NCBI GenBank assembly: GCA_964490765.1
Contig: CAZBDV010000001.1
Span: forward strand, 62,001-126,000
DNA: 64,000 bases
Direction: 5' to 3'
Source: CAZBDV01 sp964490765
GTDB lineage: Bacteria; Cloacimonadota; Cloacimonadia; Cloacimonadales; JAJBBL01
Shown: in pieces, positions 17,184 through 25,963 of the stretch
Numbering within the stretch: position 1 is the stretch's first letter
How the letters are laid out: every line of letters begins with the position of its first letter
Made by a program: the position numbers and the translations under genes
Notes under the pieces: generated by a model
The model's database searches: none
Told to the model about the DNA's origin: nothing
Seen by the model: only the letters and a program-made list of their open reading frames with translations

Positions 17184-19292
17184 TCACTCAACTAACGAAA
17201 AGATCAGGTCAAAATCAATTCTCTCCAATTTAACGGTTAATCTGTCAAGAAGCCGGAAAACCCTCTTTCCCCTTTTCCCGATCAGTTCCATGTAACGAGA
17301 GTAGAAATTGTATTTATCATCTTTCAAAGATGAGAGGGGAATGATCCCCGATACCGGAAGATCATTCAATTCCACTATTATATTGTTGTTGTTCATATTG
17401 ACTACCAATCCCTGATAAGTTTCACCAATTCTATCCTTCATAAACAGCTTTATGAACTGGTAAGAGGTCTCTCGTTCTGCATTATCTGCCAGGCTCTCCT
17501 GCTCCGAAGCTCTGTCGGCAATTTCTTTGATTGTGTTAGGCTGAAAGTCAGCACCGTACTTCTGTTTCCATATATGCTGACGGATCAGATGATGCACTGC
17601 CAGGTCACATATTCGCCGGATTGGGGAGGTGAAGTGGGTGTAGTATCTTGTTGCCAGGCCAAAATGTCCAATGGGTTCGGTGTCATACCTCGCTTTCTTC
17701 ATACTTCTCAGTATGATGGGATCGAAAACCCGATGATATTCTTCGTTGGGCATCGAAGTTAAGAGGCCCTGGATCAGTTTCTGGGTCTTCTGATTCTTTT
17801 TGTATTTCAGACGGTAATAGGTTAAAAGATCCAGAATCTTACGGACCGAATCTTCATCGGGGTACTCGTGAATTCTGTAAATTGCTTTTTTGCCTTTTCT
17901 GTGTAAGAGTTCGGCTGTATATTCATTGGCTAAAAGCATACAGTTCTCTATCAGCTTATGCGATTCTGTCTCCCTGCTTCTCGTTATGCCACTAAGATTA
18001 CCATCTTCATCGAATTCGAATTCTGTATCGGGCATATCGAAAGGTATATAACCCCGGGCGTAACGTCTCTTACTCAACTCCTCCGACAGTTTGCGGAGTT
18101 CGAGCAGAATTTGCACTATTTCTGAAGGAATGGTATGCTCTCTCTCCTCGAAGAGATCATCTACTTCCTCATAATTCAAACGGGCAGAAGAACGGATCAG
18201 AGATTCGCAGACATACTGTTCTTCAATATTGTAATTTCTGTCGAAGGTAGTAACTACTGAGAGAGTAAGTTTGTCCTCGTCCGGCCTTAAACTGCAAATC
18301 TTGTTGGATAATCTTTCCGGTAACATTGGAATCACAGATCGAGGAAAGTAAAAACTATTACCGCGCTCAACTGCTTCATTAAAAAGGTTGTTACCCGGCC
18401 TTACATAATGTGTTACATCAGCTATATGTACGTATAATACATATTTGCCGTCTTTTATCTCTAATGATATCGCATCGTCATAGTCTTTGGCTGAGCTGGG
18501 ATCGATTGTCAGGGTAGTGAGGTTACGGAAGTCTTTTCTTCTCTGGATCTCTTCTTCTGTGATTACTTCATCCAGCTTTGCTGCTTCGCCGATAACCTCC
18601 TCAGGGAACTCGAGTGGCAGGTCAAATTGTTTTATCAATGCGAGTTCTTCGGTTCTTGTATTCCCGGCCTTACCCAGAATTTCTGTTACCTTTCCTGCAG
18701 GTTTTTGGTTACTCTCGCGACTACCCCAATCTTCTATCTTCAGTAGTACCTTATCACCCTTTTTTGCATTGTTAAGGTCAGTAATCTTGAAGGTAGTATG
18801 AATCATAGCCAGGTCGGGCAAGAAGTAATTTTTCCCCTGATAGTGGTCTATATTACCTGTCAGGTAGTCGTTAGCCCGTTTGTTAACCTTCATAACTTTG
18901 CCGTAGAGAAGACCACGACGTTTATATTTGATCTCAACGAGTACTTCATCATTATGATAGGCGTTGCTTATATCTTCGCTATCTATGAAGATATCTCCAT
19001 CGGGGCATTTCACAAAGGCGTAAGAATACCCTCTAACGAGAGAACCAGCATCAAAAATGCCAGTAACCATCTGCGATTGGGGAGAGGTCTTGATTCCGAA
19101 CTGTCTGTTCTTCAGTACAACTTCTCCATCTCTCTTGAGTTTGTTCATCACCTCCTGCAGTATCTTATATTCGTGTTTACGGAGATGGAGTGACTGGCTC
19201 AAATTCTTCAGTGAAAAGTAGTTATTCTTGTGGCTATCTAAAAATTCTAATACTCTGGATTCGATCTCAGCCTTACGAGTCTTTTTTGCCAT
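17184..19292 (-). CDS. rnr: Ribonuclease R
   Basis: Processive 3'-5' exoribonuclease of the RNase II/R family, 702 residues. In order: a winged-helix N-terminal segment (about 1-70), OB-type cold-shock domains with GNIDHYQGKNYFLPD, the RNB catalytic domain with the metal-binding run DPSSAKDYDDAISLE and the later HFGLATRYYTHFTSPIRR motif, and a C-terminal S1 domain (IGETYQGLVVNMNNNNIIVEL). It lacks the long lysine-rich tail of E. coli RNase R. It degrades structured RNA and helps mRNA and rRNA quality control. Its ATG overlaps the stop of the upstream membrane protein by one base. Confidence 0.96.
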   Translation of the reverse strand: MAKKTRKAEIESRVLEFLDSHKNNYFSLKNLSQSLHLRKHEYKILQEVMNKLKRDGEVVLKNRQFGIKTSPQSQMVTGIFDAGSLVRGYSYAFVKCPDGDIFIDSEDISNAYHNDEVLVEIKYKRRGLLYGKVMKVNKRANDYLTGNIDHYQGKNYFLPDLAMIHTTFKITDLNNAKKGDKVLLKIEDWGSRESNQKPAGKVTEILGKAGNTRTEELALIKQFDLPLEFPEEVIGEAAKLDEVITEEEIQRRKDFRNLTTLTIDPSSAKDYDDAISLEIKDGKYVLYVHIADVTHYVRPGNNLFNEAVERGNSFYFPRSVIPMLPERLSNKICSLRPDEDKLTLSVVTTFDRNYNIEEQYVCESLIRSSARLNYEEVDDLFEEREHTIPSEIVQILLELRKLSEELSKRRYARGYIPFDMPDTEFEFDEDGNLSGITRSRETESHKLIENCMLLANEYTAELLHRKGKKAIYRIHEYPDEDSVRKILDLLTYYRLKYKKNQKTQKLIQGLLTSMPNEEYHRVFDPIILRSMKKARYDTEPIGHFGLATRYYTHFTSPIRRICDLAVHHLIRQHIWKQKYGADFQPNTIKEIADRASEQESLADNAERETSYQFIKLFMKDRIGETYQGLVVNMNNNNIIVELNDLPVSGIIPLSSLKDDKYNFYSRYMELIGKRGKRVFRLLDRLTVKLERIDFDLIFSLVE

Positions 19293-19735
19293 TATCTTCT
19301 ATTTCCTATCTTTCTTTGCAGTAACTGTAACAACTCTTCTTTCTCGCTCTGATCTACCGAATAGCGGAGTGACTGGCCACGATATCTATCCAGCCAGCGG
19401 GGTCTGACAAAAGTTCCTAACATAACACCCTTCTGATCCGTATAAAAACAGCGAAAATCACTATACTTACGTTCAATCTTGATGAAGAAATAATAGACGA
19501 GAAACCTCTCTTCATACATAACATAGCGTGTCGGAATAAAATAGGGGAGAAGGTCGAACAGGAGAATACCAACACCGAGTATGTAAAAGAGCGGCATCTC
19601 CCATAATACTATCGTCAGATACCATAGAAAGCTGAACATAGCGAGTAAAAAGATCAGCACAAATAGTGACTTCTTCGGATTCTCCCTGAAAGGAAAAGAT
19701 TCCCATTCTAATATTACTTCCTGGTCATTCGACAT
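19292..19735 (-). CDS. Small membrane protein of unknown function, PH-like tail
   Basis: 147 residues and not recognised. Two adjacent membrane helices (SLFVLIFLLAMFSFLWYLTIVL and FYILGVGILLFDLLPYFI) are followed by about 80 cytoplasmic residues. These begin YVMYEERFLVYYFFIKIERKYSDFR, a pattern like bacterial PH/YdbS-type domains. It overlaps yicC by 11 bp upstream and rnr by 1 bp downstream, so it is almost certainly co-translated with them. The start has GGGAG ten bases upstream. Confidence 0.75.
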   Translation of the reverse strand: MSNDQEVILEWESFPFRENPKKSLFVLIFLLAMFSFLWYLTIVLWEMPLFYILGVGILLFDLLPYFIPTRYVMYEERFLVYYFFIKIERKYSDFRCFYTDQKGVMLGTFVRPRWLDRYRGQSLRYSVDQSEKEELLQLLQRKIGNRR

Positions 19736-20603
19736 TCTGAATCAACTCCCGGCACTTTTCTATCTCTTCCTTTATAGCCAGAATAGAAGGGAATACGGTG
19801 ATATTATTGAATTTTGAGCTCAATGTCTGAATCTCCCTATGCATCTCCTGAACTATGAAATTCATCCTCTTGCCTGTCTCCTGACCATCCTCAGTCAAGA
19901 CCTGATTCATCTTGTCCAGATGGTCGCGCAAACGGACAATCTCTTCATTTACATCATATTTATCTATATATAACGCCAGTTCTACCATCAATCTCTTCTC
20001 AGTTTCACTCTCTGCAGGGGTAGAAGTTAAATCCCCTACTGCTTTCTGTAATCGAGCTTTCAACTGGTTACGATGGTCTGGAATATGCGCTTCGATCGGC
20101 TTTAACTCTGCTGCTATCCTCTGCATCGACTCTGCCAGCCAATCCTTAGTTCTGTTGCCTTCAATTACAGCCATCTCTTCATATTCTTTCAGCGCTGATT
20201 CTATTGTCTTATAAAGTAGAGATATCAGCTTCTCATCTTCGATCCTTCCCTTTTGCCGGGTTATTATCCCTTCAAATTTCATAATCTCGTCCGGATTGGG
20301 TTGCCTGTCGGGGGAGATGTGCTCGTAAGCCTCCCGATAGAGCCTTGTTACCTCTTTCAATAACTCCCTGTCCAGCTCCAGAGCCGGATCTTTCTTACTG
20401 CTGGCATAGATAGAGACATGGACTTTACCCCGCTTGATCCGTTCTGATAGCTTCTTCTTGATTTCACATTCCAGATGACTTATCTCATGATTTGCATAGA
20501 TCTGCATATCGAGATAACGGTGATTGAGACTCTTGATCTCAACGTCGACGACATAGAATTCATCACGGTAATTCCAATTTCCATAGCCTGTCATACTTCT
20601 CAT
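19725..20603 (-). CDS. YicC-family protein (putative endoribonuclease)
   Basis: About 292 residues with the family's N-terminal signature RSMTGYGNWNYRD followed by EIKSLNHRYLD, and a C-terminal DUF1732 region ending RMNFIVQEMHREIQTLSSKFN. YicC proteins are cytoplasmic and have been linked to RNA turnover and stationary-phase survival; an endoribonuclease activity has been reported for this family. The frame extends to an ATG at 20624, but the ATG at 20603 matches the family start and has GGAG seven bases upstream, so it is preferred. Being next to rnr, it fits an RNA-degradation theme. Confidence 0.9.
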   Translation of the reverse strand: MRSMTGYGNWNYRDEFYVVDVEIKSLNHRYLDMQIYANHEISHLECEIKKKLSERIKRGKVHVSIYASSKKDPALELDRELLKEVTRLYREAYEHISPDRQPNPDEIMKFEGIITRQKGRIEDEKLISLLYKTIESALKEYEEMAVIEGNRTKDWLAESMQRIAAELKPIEAHIPDHRNQLKARLQKAVGDLTSTPAESETEKRLMVELALYIDKYDVNEEIVRLRDHLDKMNQVLTEDGQETGKRMNFIVQEMHREIQTLSSKFNNITVFPSILAIKEEIEKCRELIQNVE

Positions 20604-20740
20604 TTTATAACTCCGTATCTTCATTTCTTTTCAGTGAGATAGCATACTTATCACCTGGTTTACATAATATGTCTTATCAGATGATGTGGGCGGGAGAAGA
20701 ATACTGCCCTCTCCCAGTATCTCACTTTTGATTTTTATCC

Positions 20741-22048
20741 TCAGGTTATCAATTTACCTTTTAATGTCCAGCCAGTGGCTGAAACTATTTCTACTTTCTG
20801 AAATGTGCCGATCATATCAGTATGTCCAGGAAAAACTACTATTTTGTAATCTCTTGTTTTACCGGAAAGCTCTTCAGAAGATTTTTTGCTTATCTTCTCG
20901 ACGAAGACTTCTTCTGTTTTGCCTATCTTCGCTCTGTATTTTTGCAATGTGATATCATTCTGTAAAGTGATCATTCTATCTAACCTGTCGAGTTTAAGCT
21001 TTTCAGGAACATTATCACAGAGACTAAAGGCAGAAGTTCCCTCTCTTGCAGAATATTTAAACATAAAGGCGAAGTCAAATTGTATCTCCTGCATAGCCAT
21101 AAGTGTATTCGAGAATTGTTCTTCAGACTCGCCGGGAAAGCCCGCTATAAGGTCTGTTGTGATAGCTATATCGGGAATAATATCTCTTAGATACCGTACT
21201 TTGCTGAGGTACTGAGAATAAGTATAACCGCGGTTCATAGCGCGAAGAATATGGTCATCACCTGACTGCATCGCAAGGTGGACATGCTCGCATACTTTTG
21301 AGCAGGAAGCCATCGTATCTACAAGTGTATTTGAAAGATCTTTTGGATGTGAAGTTACAAAGCGAATCCTCTCAATAGTTTCAATATCATTTAATCTGCA
21401 CAGAAGATCCGAGAAAACAACACCTTTACAGTTATAGGAATTAACGTTCTGTCCCAGGAGTGTAACATCTTTACAGCCGTCAAGGCCTGCCTGATATGCT
21501 TCTTCCAGAATATCGTCAACCGGCCTGCTTCTCTCTCTACCACGCAGATAGGGCACTATACAGTACGAACAGAAATTGTTACAACCACGCATAATTGTGA
21601 TAAAGGCGTTTAAATCATCTTTTCTGAGTGGTTTGAACTCACTGTAGAGTTCTATGTCGTCTGAAGTGATTTCGGCGCGAAAAACGCCATTCTGGAAGGA
21701 ATTGGCAATTATTGAGGGTAACTCACGATATCTGTCCACACCGACAACAAAATCTACTCCATCAGAGAAGGATTTCATTCTCTCTCCAAGTCTTTGTGCC
21801 ATACAGCCGATGACACCGATCTTCAATTCGGGATTGATCTGCTTACGCGACATCTCGTTACTGATTCTTCCAATAACTCTATCTTCTGCATGTTTTCTCA
21901 CTGAGCATGTATTGAAGATAATGATATCTGCTACATTGATCGAGTCAGCCAAAATGAAGCCATTCTTGAGAAGAATAGAACTTACTATTTCACTGTCAGA
22001 AACATTCATCTGGCATCCATATGTTTCTAAATGGAATTTTTTGTTCAT
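20741..22048 (-). CDS. miaB: tRNA-2-methylthio-N6-dimethylallyladenosine synthase
   Basis: Radical-SAM methylthiotransferase modifying A37 of tRNAs that read UNN codons. From Met at 22048 it has 435 residues: the N-terminal UPF0004 domain with three cluster cysteines (YGCQMN, NTCSVR, IGCMAQ), the radical-SAM CxxxCxxC in CNNFCSYC, a TIM-barrel core with TSHPKDLS and MNRGYT, and a C-terminal TRAM domain. The longest frame starts at 22126 and would overlap metG by 65 bp with an unconserved leader. MNKKFHLETYGCQMN at 22048 is the usual start, 13 bp after metG. Confidence 0.95.
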   Translation of the reverse strand: MNKKFHLETYGCQMNVSDSEIVSSILLKNGFILADSINVADIIIFNTCSVRKHAEDRVIGRISNEMSRKQINPELKIGVIGCMAQRLGERMKSFSDGVDFVVGVDRYRELPSIIANSFQNGVFRAEITSDDIELYSEFKPLRKDDLNAFITIMRGCNNFCSYCIVPYLRGRERSRPVDDILEEAYQAGLDGCKDVTLLGQNVNSYNCKGVVFSDLLCRLNDIETIERIRFVTSHPKDLSNTLVDTMASCSKVCEHVHLAMQSGDDHILRAMNRGYTYSQYLSKVRYLRDIIPDIAITTDLIAGFPGESEEQFSNTLMAMQEIQFDFAFMFKYSAREGTSAFSLCDNVPEKLKLDRLDRMITLQNDITLQKYRAKIGKTEEVFVEKISKKSSEELSGKTRDYKIVVFPGHTDMIGTFQKVEIVSATGWTLKGKLIT

Positions 22049-22061
22049 TGGTTGCAGGCTG

Positions 22062-24080
22062 TCAGGATATCTCACTACCTGATGGTATATCAGTTTCTGG
22101 AACAATAATGGAGAGATTGTTTCCATCGGCAGCGGCTAATATCATACCCTGAGATTCCAGGCCGAATAATTTTCGGGGTTTGAGATTAACAAGAACTGTA
22201 ACCTTTTTACCTATAAGGGAATCCGGTTTATAATGACCGGAAATACCTGCTATAATCTGGCGTTCTTCAGTACCAGTCATAACGATCAATTTCAGGAGTT
22301 TATCTGATTTAGGGACTACCTCGGCCTTTATGATTTCGGCAATTCTGATCTCCATCTTCTGAAAATCCCGGTATTCTATGATATCTTTATGTTCTAATTC
22401 TTTTCTATCGTTGGTCTGAGCACTGGAATAGAGTCTCTCGATTTCCCTGGATATGACCTCATCCGCTATACGCGGAAATAGAGGATCTGACTCTTTGATG
22501 CTGAATGTATCAGAAATCTCCTTGAGTTCTTTCCAAACAGGAATCTCTCTCAAGTTCATACCTGAGCGTAATTCACTCATTTTCCCCGGAATAATAGGAT
22601 AGAGCACAACAGATATGTACTGGAGCAGTACAAGGCAGACGTATAGTGTCTCCTCTGCCCCATCGCGGGAAGCTTTTACCCCTTCCCAGGGTTTTCGCTC
22701 ATCAAAATACTTATTGCCTGTTCGGGCAATATCCATGATCAGTTTTGTTGCTCTGCGAACTCTATATGATTTAAAACTTTGATCTATCTCATCCAGTAAT
22801 GATTCTGCTTCCTGCAATATTTTCTTGGCCTGTTGACTCAACTGGGCAGGTTTTCTGATCTTGCCAGCATAGTATTTCAATGAGAAGACGAACACCCTGT
22901 TGGCCAAATTTCCCAGTGTATTAGAGAGTTCGCTATTATTTTTGTCCTGAAACTCTCGCCAGTTAAAATCACTATCCTTTGATTCAGGGGCATTGATAGC
23001 CAGATAGTAACGTAGTAGATCACCAGGAAAGGTTTTAAGGAAATCATTTACCCAGATAGCCCAGTTCTGGCTGGTTGATATCTTGCGCCCCTCCAGGTTA
23101 AGGAACTCGTTGGCTGGAATATCATCAGGAAGAACATACTCCTCCTTCTGCCCCATCAATACAGCAGGCCAGAAGATAGCGTGGAAAACATTATTATCCT
23201 TACCGATAAAGTGGATCAATCTAGTATCTTTATCCAGCCAGTAATCTTTCCAGTGTTCCGGCTTACCAATCTTTTCTCCCCACTCAACAGTAGATGATAT
23301 ATAACCAATAGGTGCTTCAAACCAGACATAGAGCACCTTTCCTTCTGCCTCATCAAGCGGGACTTTCACACCCCAGTCAATATCTCTTGTTATAGCTCGC
23401 TCTTTAAGTCCCTCATCGAGCAGGCCAAGAATAAAACGGAGGATATTTTCTTTCCAGTATGCTTTAGTCTGGAGCCATAGCTTCAGTTTTTCCTGGAATG
23501 CCGGGAGATTAAGAAACCAGTGAGAGGTCTCTCTTACAATCGGCGTCCCATTGCATATCTTGCATTTCGGGTCCTTTAATGTTATAGTATCCATTAATTT
23601 ACCACAGGCATCACACTGATCTCCCCTTGCTCCAGGTTTATGGCAATAGGGACAGGTTCCTTCAACATAGCGGTCAGCAAGAAAACGCTGACAGTTCTCA
23701 CAATAGAACTGCTCATTGGTGCGAACATTGATATATCCCTGTTCCAGGAGGTTCAGAAAGAACTTCTGAGCCATTTTATGATGGACAGGCCGGTCGGTAC
23801 CTGAGAAGTTATCGAATTTGATATCAAGTCCATCAAAACTCTTTTTAATGCTTTCGTGAAAACGATTTACGATATCTTTGGGTTTTACTCCCTCTTTTTC
23901 TGCTTGAATCGATATTGGTGCACCATGTTCATCAGTTCCGCAGATGAACACAACATCCTGTTTGTGAAGTCGGAGATATCTAACAAAGATATCTGCTGGC
24001 AGATAAGCACCGGCAATATGCCCGATATGAAGTGGACCGTTAGCATAAGGGAGTGCACTTGTTACTAAATATTTTTCCAT
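22062..24080 (-). CDS. metG: Methionyl-tRNA synthetase with C-terminal tRNA-binding domain
   Basis: Class I synthetase of about 672 residues. HIGH occurs in PYANGPLHIGHIAGAY. A zinc-knuckle insertion holds CENC, CPYC, CDAC and CKIC cysteine pairs. The KMSKS loop reads KISTS (GRKISTSQNW), a variant common in related phyla. An anticodon-binding helical domain follows, and the last ~105 residues are an EMAPII/Trbp111-like OB fold (FQKMEIRIAEIIKAEVVPKSDKLLKL). Two ATGs occur at 24083 and 24080; GGAG fits the second better. It lies 27 bp after lysC and is followed by miaB. Confidence 0.96.
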   Translation of the reverse strand: MEKYLVTSALPYANGPLHIGHIAGAYLPADIFVRYLRLHKQDVVFICGTDEHGAPISIQAEKEGVKPKDIVNRFHESIKKSFDGLDIKFDNFSGTDRPVHHKMAQKFFLNLLEQGYINVRTNEQFYCENCQRFLADRYVEGTCPYCHKPGARGDQCDACGKLMDTITLKDPKCKICNGTPIVRETSHWFLNLPAFQEKLKLWLQTKAYWKENILRFILGLLDEGLKERAITRDIDWGVKVPLDEAEGKVLYVWFEAPIGYISSTVEWGEKIGKPEHWKDYWLDKDTRLIHFIGKDNNVFHAIFWPAVLMGQKEEYVLPDDIPANEFLNLEGRKISTSQNWAIWVNDFLKTFPGDLLRYYLAINAPESKDSDFNWREFQDKNNSELSNTLGNLANRVFVFSLKYYAGKIRKPAQLSQQAKKILQEAESLLDEIDQSFKSYRVRRATKLIMDIARTGNKYFDERKPWEGVKASRDGAEETLYVCLVLLQYISVVLYPIIPGKMSELRSGMNLREIPVWKELKEISDTFSIKESDPLFPRIADEVISREIERLYSSAQTNDRKELEHKDIIEYRDFQKMEIRIAEIIKAEVVPKSDKLLKLIVMTGTEERQIIAGISGHYKPDSLIGKKVTVLVNLKPRKLFGLESQGMILAAADGNNLSIIVPETDIPSGSEIS

Positions 24081-24107
24081 CATTTCTCCATAATAATGTG
24101 TATCTAT

Positions 24108-25304
24108 TTACTTTTTTATACTGGAATTCTCTTCAACAACAAACCGTTTATGAAATAGTTCGATAAGCTCTCGTGAATCAGGGATATTGAGATAGATTGT
24201 ATAGCCGAGATGATTACGGGTAAGCCAGAAGACCTCTATCCCCTTATCTCTGAGGGTATTCAGAATATCTGCCAGCTGTTCCATATCACTGCTCAATCTC
24301 AGGCCGGTGAATGTTATAGAACTCAGGTTGTTTTTGAGCTTAAAATCTGAGATCTCATTCTCTCTCAGTTTCTTTTCCAGCAGTTCTCTATCTTTCTTCT
24401 CGACAAGTATCCGGAAGTTATCCGGATTAGTAACTGCAAATTCCATAACCTCTGGATTGTTCTTCTTGAAAGTGGAGATAACTGCTCCTGCTGAATGCTC
24501 TATCAGCTTTAAATCGAAGCAAATAAGTTGATTTCTGCCGGTAATGGCTACTATTTCTTTTTCTTCCATATCTACTTCCTTAATTACTTTAGTACCTGGA
24601 GCATCTATAAAAGAGGATTTGATTTCCAGTTCGATATTGTATTTCATAGCAAACTCGACTGCTCTGGGATGAATAACCTTACATCCTGCTCTGGCCAGGT
24701 AAAGCAACCTGTCGTAATCTATACAATCGAACCGCTTTGCATTATTGAACAATCTCGGATCGGCTGTATATACTCCTTCAACATCGGTGTATATCTCACA
24801 ACTGGCTGCCTTGAGGTAACCTGCCAGTGCTACTGCACTCGTATCTGAACCACCCCTGCCAAGAGTTGTAACCTCTTTATCAAGACTGACACCCTGATAG
24901 CCGGCTACTATGACGATCTTGTTCTTGGACAGCTCTTCCCTGATCCGGAAAGCACTAACATTTATTATACTGGCATTACCGTGACAGTTATCTGTAATAA
25001 TTCCGCTCTGAGAGCCGGTAAAGGATATCGCCGGTGCACCATTCTTATGCAGGGCTATTGACAATAAAGACATACTGATCCTCTCCCCTGCTGTTGCCAG
25101 CATATCCAGCTCACGTTGATATGGATTATTACTGATCTGATAGGCTAAAGAAAAGAGATAATCGGTCGTTCTGGCCATTGCTGATACAACTACGACCAGT
25201 TGATCACCCATCTGCCTGTCTTGTACTAATTTGGCTGCCAGTTTCTCAATCTGGTCTATTGTGCTTATTGAGCTCCCGCCAAATTTCTTAACGATAATTG
25301 CCAT
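24108..25304 (-). CDS. lysC: Aspartate kinase
   Basis: First enzyme of the aspartate pathway (lysine/diaminopimelate, threonine, methionine), phosphorylating aspartate with ATP. It has 398 residues: the kinase domain opens IIVKKFGGSSIS and contains GRGGSDTSAVALAGYL and the TDVEGVYTADPR substrate/nucleotide loop, followed by two ACT domains from about residue 250 for feedback control. There is no fused homoserine dehydrogenase. The ATG has no obvious Shine-Dalgarno sequence, but MAIIVKKFGGSS is the canonical start. dapB and dapF lie about 8 kb away in another operon on the same strand. Confidence 0.95.
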   Translation of the reverse strand: MAIIVKKFGGSSISTIDQIEKLAAKLVQDRQMGDQLVVVVSAMARTTDYLFSLAYQISNNPYQRELDMLATAGERISMSLLSIALHKNGAPAISFTGSQSGIITDNCHGNASIINVSAFRIREELSKNKIVIVAGYQGVSLDKEVTTLGRGGSDTSAVALAGYLKAASCEIYTDVEGVYTADPRLFNNAKRFDCIDYDRLLYLARAGCKVIHPRAVEFAMKYNIELEIKSSFIDAPGTKVIKEVDMEEKEIVAITGRNQLICFDLKLIEHSAGAVISTFKKNNPEVMEFAVTNPDNFRILVEKKDRELLEKKLRENEISDFKLKNNLSSITFTGLRLSSDMEQLADILNTLRDKGIEVFWLTRNHLGYTIYLNIPDSRELIELFHKRFVVEENSSIKK

Positions 25305-25503
25305 AGTTTATAAGAAAAAATTGAGGGTGGACATATGTCAATAACAATTTGACTTTCTCCGACCGTATGTGTTAGCTGGAAAAAGAAAGAGGAGAATATC
25401 TTCTGGAAGATTAAGCAAATTCAACCTGCTGATATAAATGCCGTTGAATCAAGCTAAAAGATTTATTATCAGGGAATATATCCTTCACCTGGATAAAATA
25501 ATC

Positions 25504-25548
25504 GAGAGGAGTTACTATTCTCTAAGTGAGAACTGGATAACTCCTCTC
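25504..25548 (-). terminator. Probable terminator of the 25572-36451 operon
   Basis: Arms GAGAGGAGTTA (25504-25514) and TAACTCCTCTC (25538-25548) pair perfectly, with an inner TTCTC/GAGAA helix at 25518-25532. On the minus strand the hairpin lies 24 bp after the DUF4870 stop and is followed by GATTATTTTAT, a moderate T-rich tail. Confidence 0.6.
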
Positions 25549-25571
25549 AGCTAAATAATATCTGATGTTTA

Positions 25572-25919
25572 TTATTTAATGAGTCTGATTGAGATCGGAT
25601 AACGATAATCTATCCCTTTGCTGGCATTAACAGCGGCAATGACACAGAATACTACATCGAGTATAATTACTAATGCCATCAGGAAAAGGCCTACTATAAC
25701 TACTGACAGAATACCTGAAACAATCATTGCTATTATGACGGTAATCTGAAAGTTTAAGGCCTCTTTAGCCTGTTCTTTTGCGTACGGTTGACCATTTATC
25801 ACAAGATATATGATCAAAGGTGCGATAAAGCCTGTAAAAAAGCCAAGAATGTGGGACAGGATTGCCATAGTTCGTTCATTTTGGTTGCCCTGTTGTGGCT
25901 GATTTTGATTCTCTTCCAT
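25572..25919 (-). CDS. DUF4870 family small membrane protein
   Basis: 115 residues with a Gln/Asn-rich N-terminus and three hydrophobic segments: MAILSHILGFFTGFIAPLIIYLV, ITVIIAMIVSGILSVVIVG and LFLMALVIILDVVFCVIAAVNA. The QPYAKEQAKEALNFQ motif between the first two helices is typical of the DUF4870/Tic20-like family. Function is unknown; the family sits in the inner membrane. GGGAGG lies seven bases before the ATG. It is the last gene of the large leftward operon, 44 bp after the tricorn-like gene. Confidence 0.85.
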   Translation of the reverse strand: MEENQNQPQQGNQNERTMAILSHILGFFTGFIAPLIIYLVINGQPYAKEQAKEALNFQITVIIAMIVSGILSVVIVGLFLMALVIILDVVFCVIAAVNASKGIDYRYPISIRLIK

Positions 25920-25963
25920 TAATAACCTCCCAGTTTTTTTGGTTTCATTTTAAAGAGTATTGT

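Noticed and set aside
16773..17195. 140-codon plus-strand frame opposite the MATE gene
   Set aside because: Antisense shadow produced by the codon pattern of a hydrophobic protein.
20701..20720. ATACTG/CAGTAT repeat after miaB as a terminator
   Set aside because: Only six pairs and no T-run; too weak to claim.
21654..22082. 142-codon plus-strand frame opposite miaB
   Set aside because: Antisense to the cluster-binding region of miaB; no independent signals.
25316..25345. TTGACA upstream of lysC as a promoter
   Set aside because: The nearest TATAAA-like box is about 23 bases away, too far for a normal spacer.
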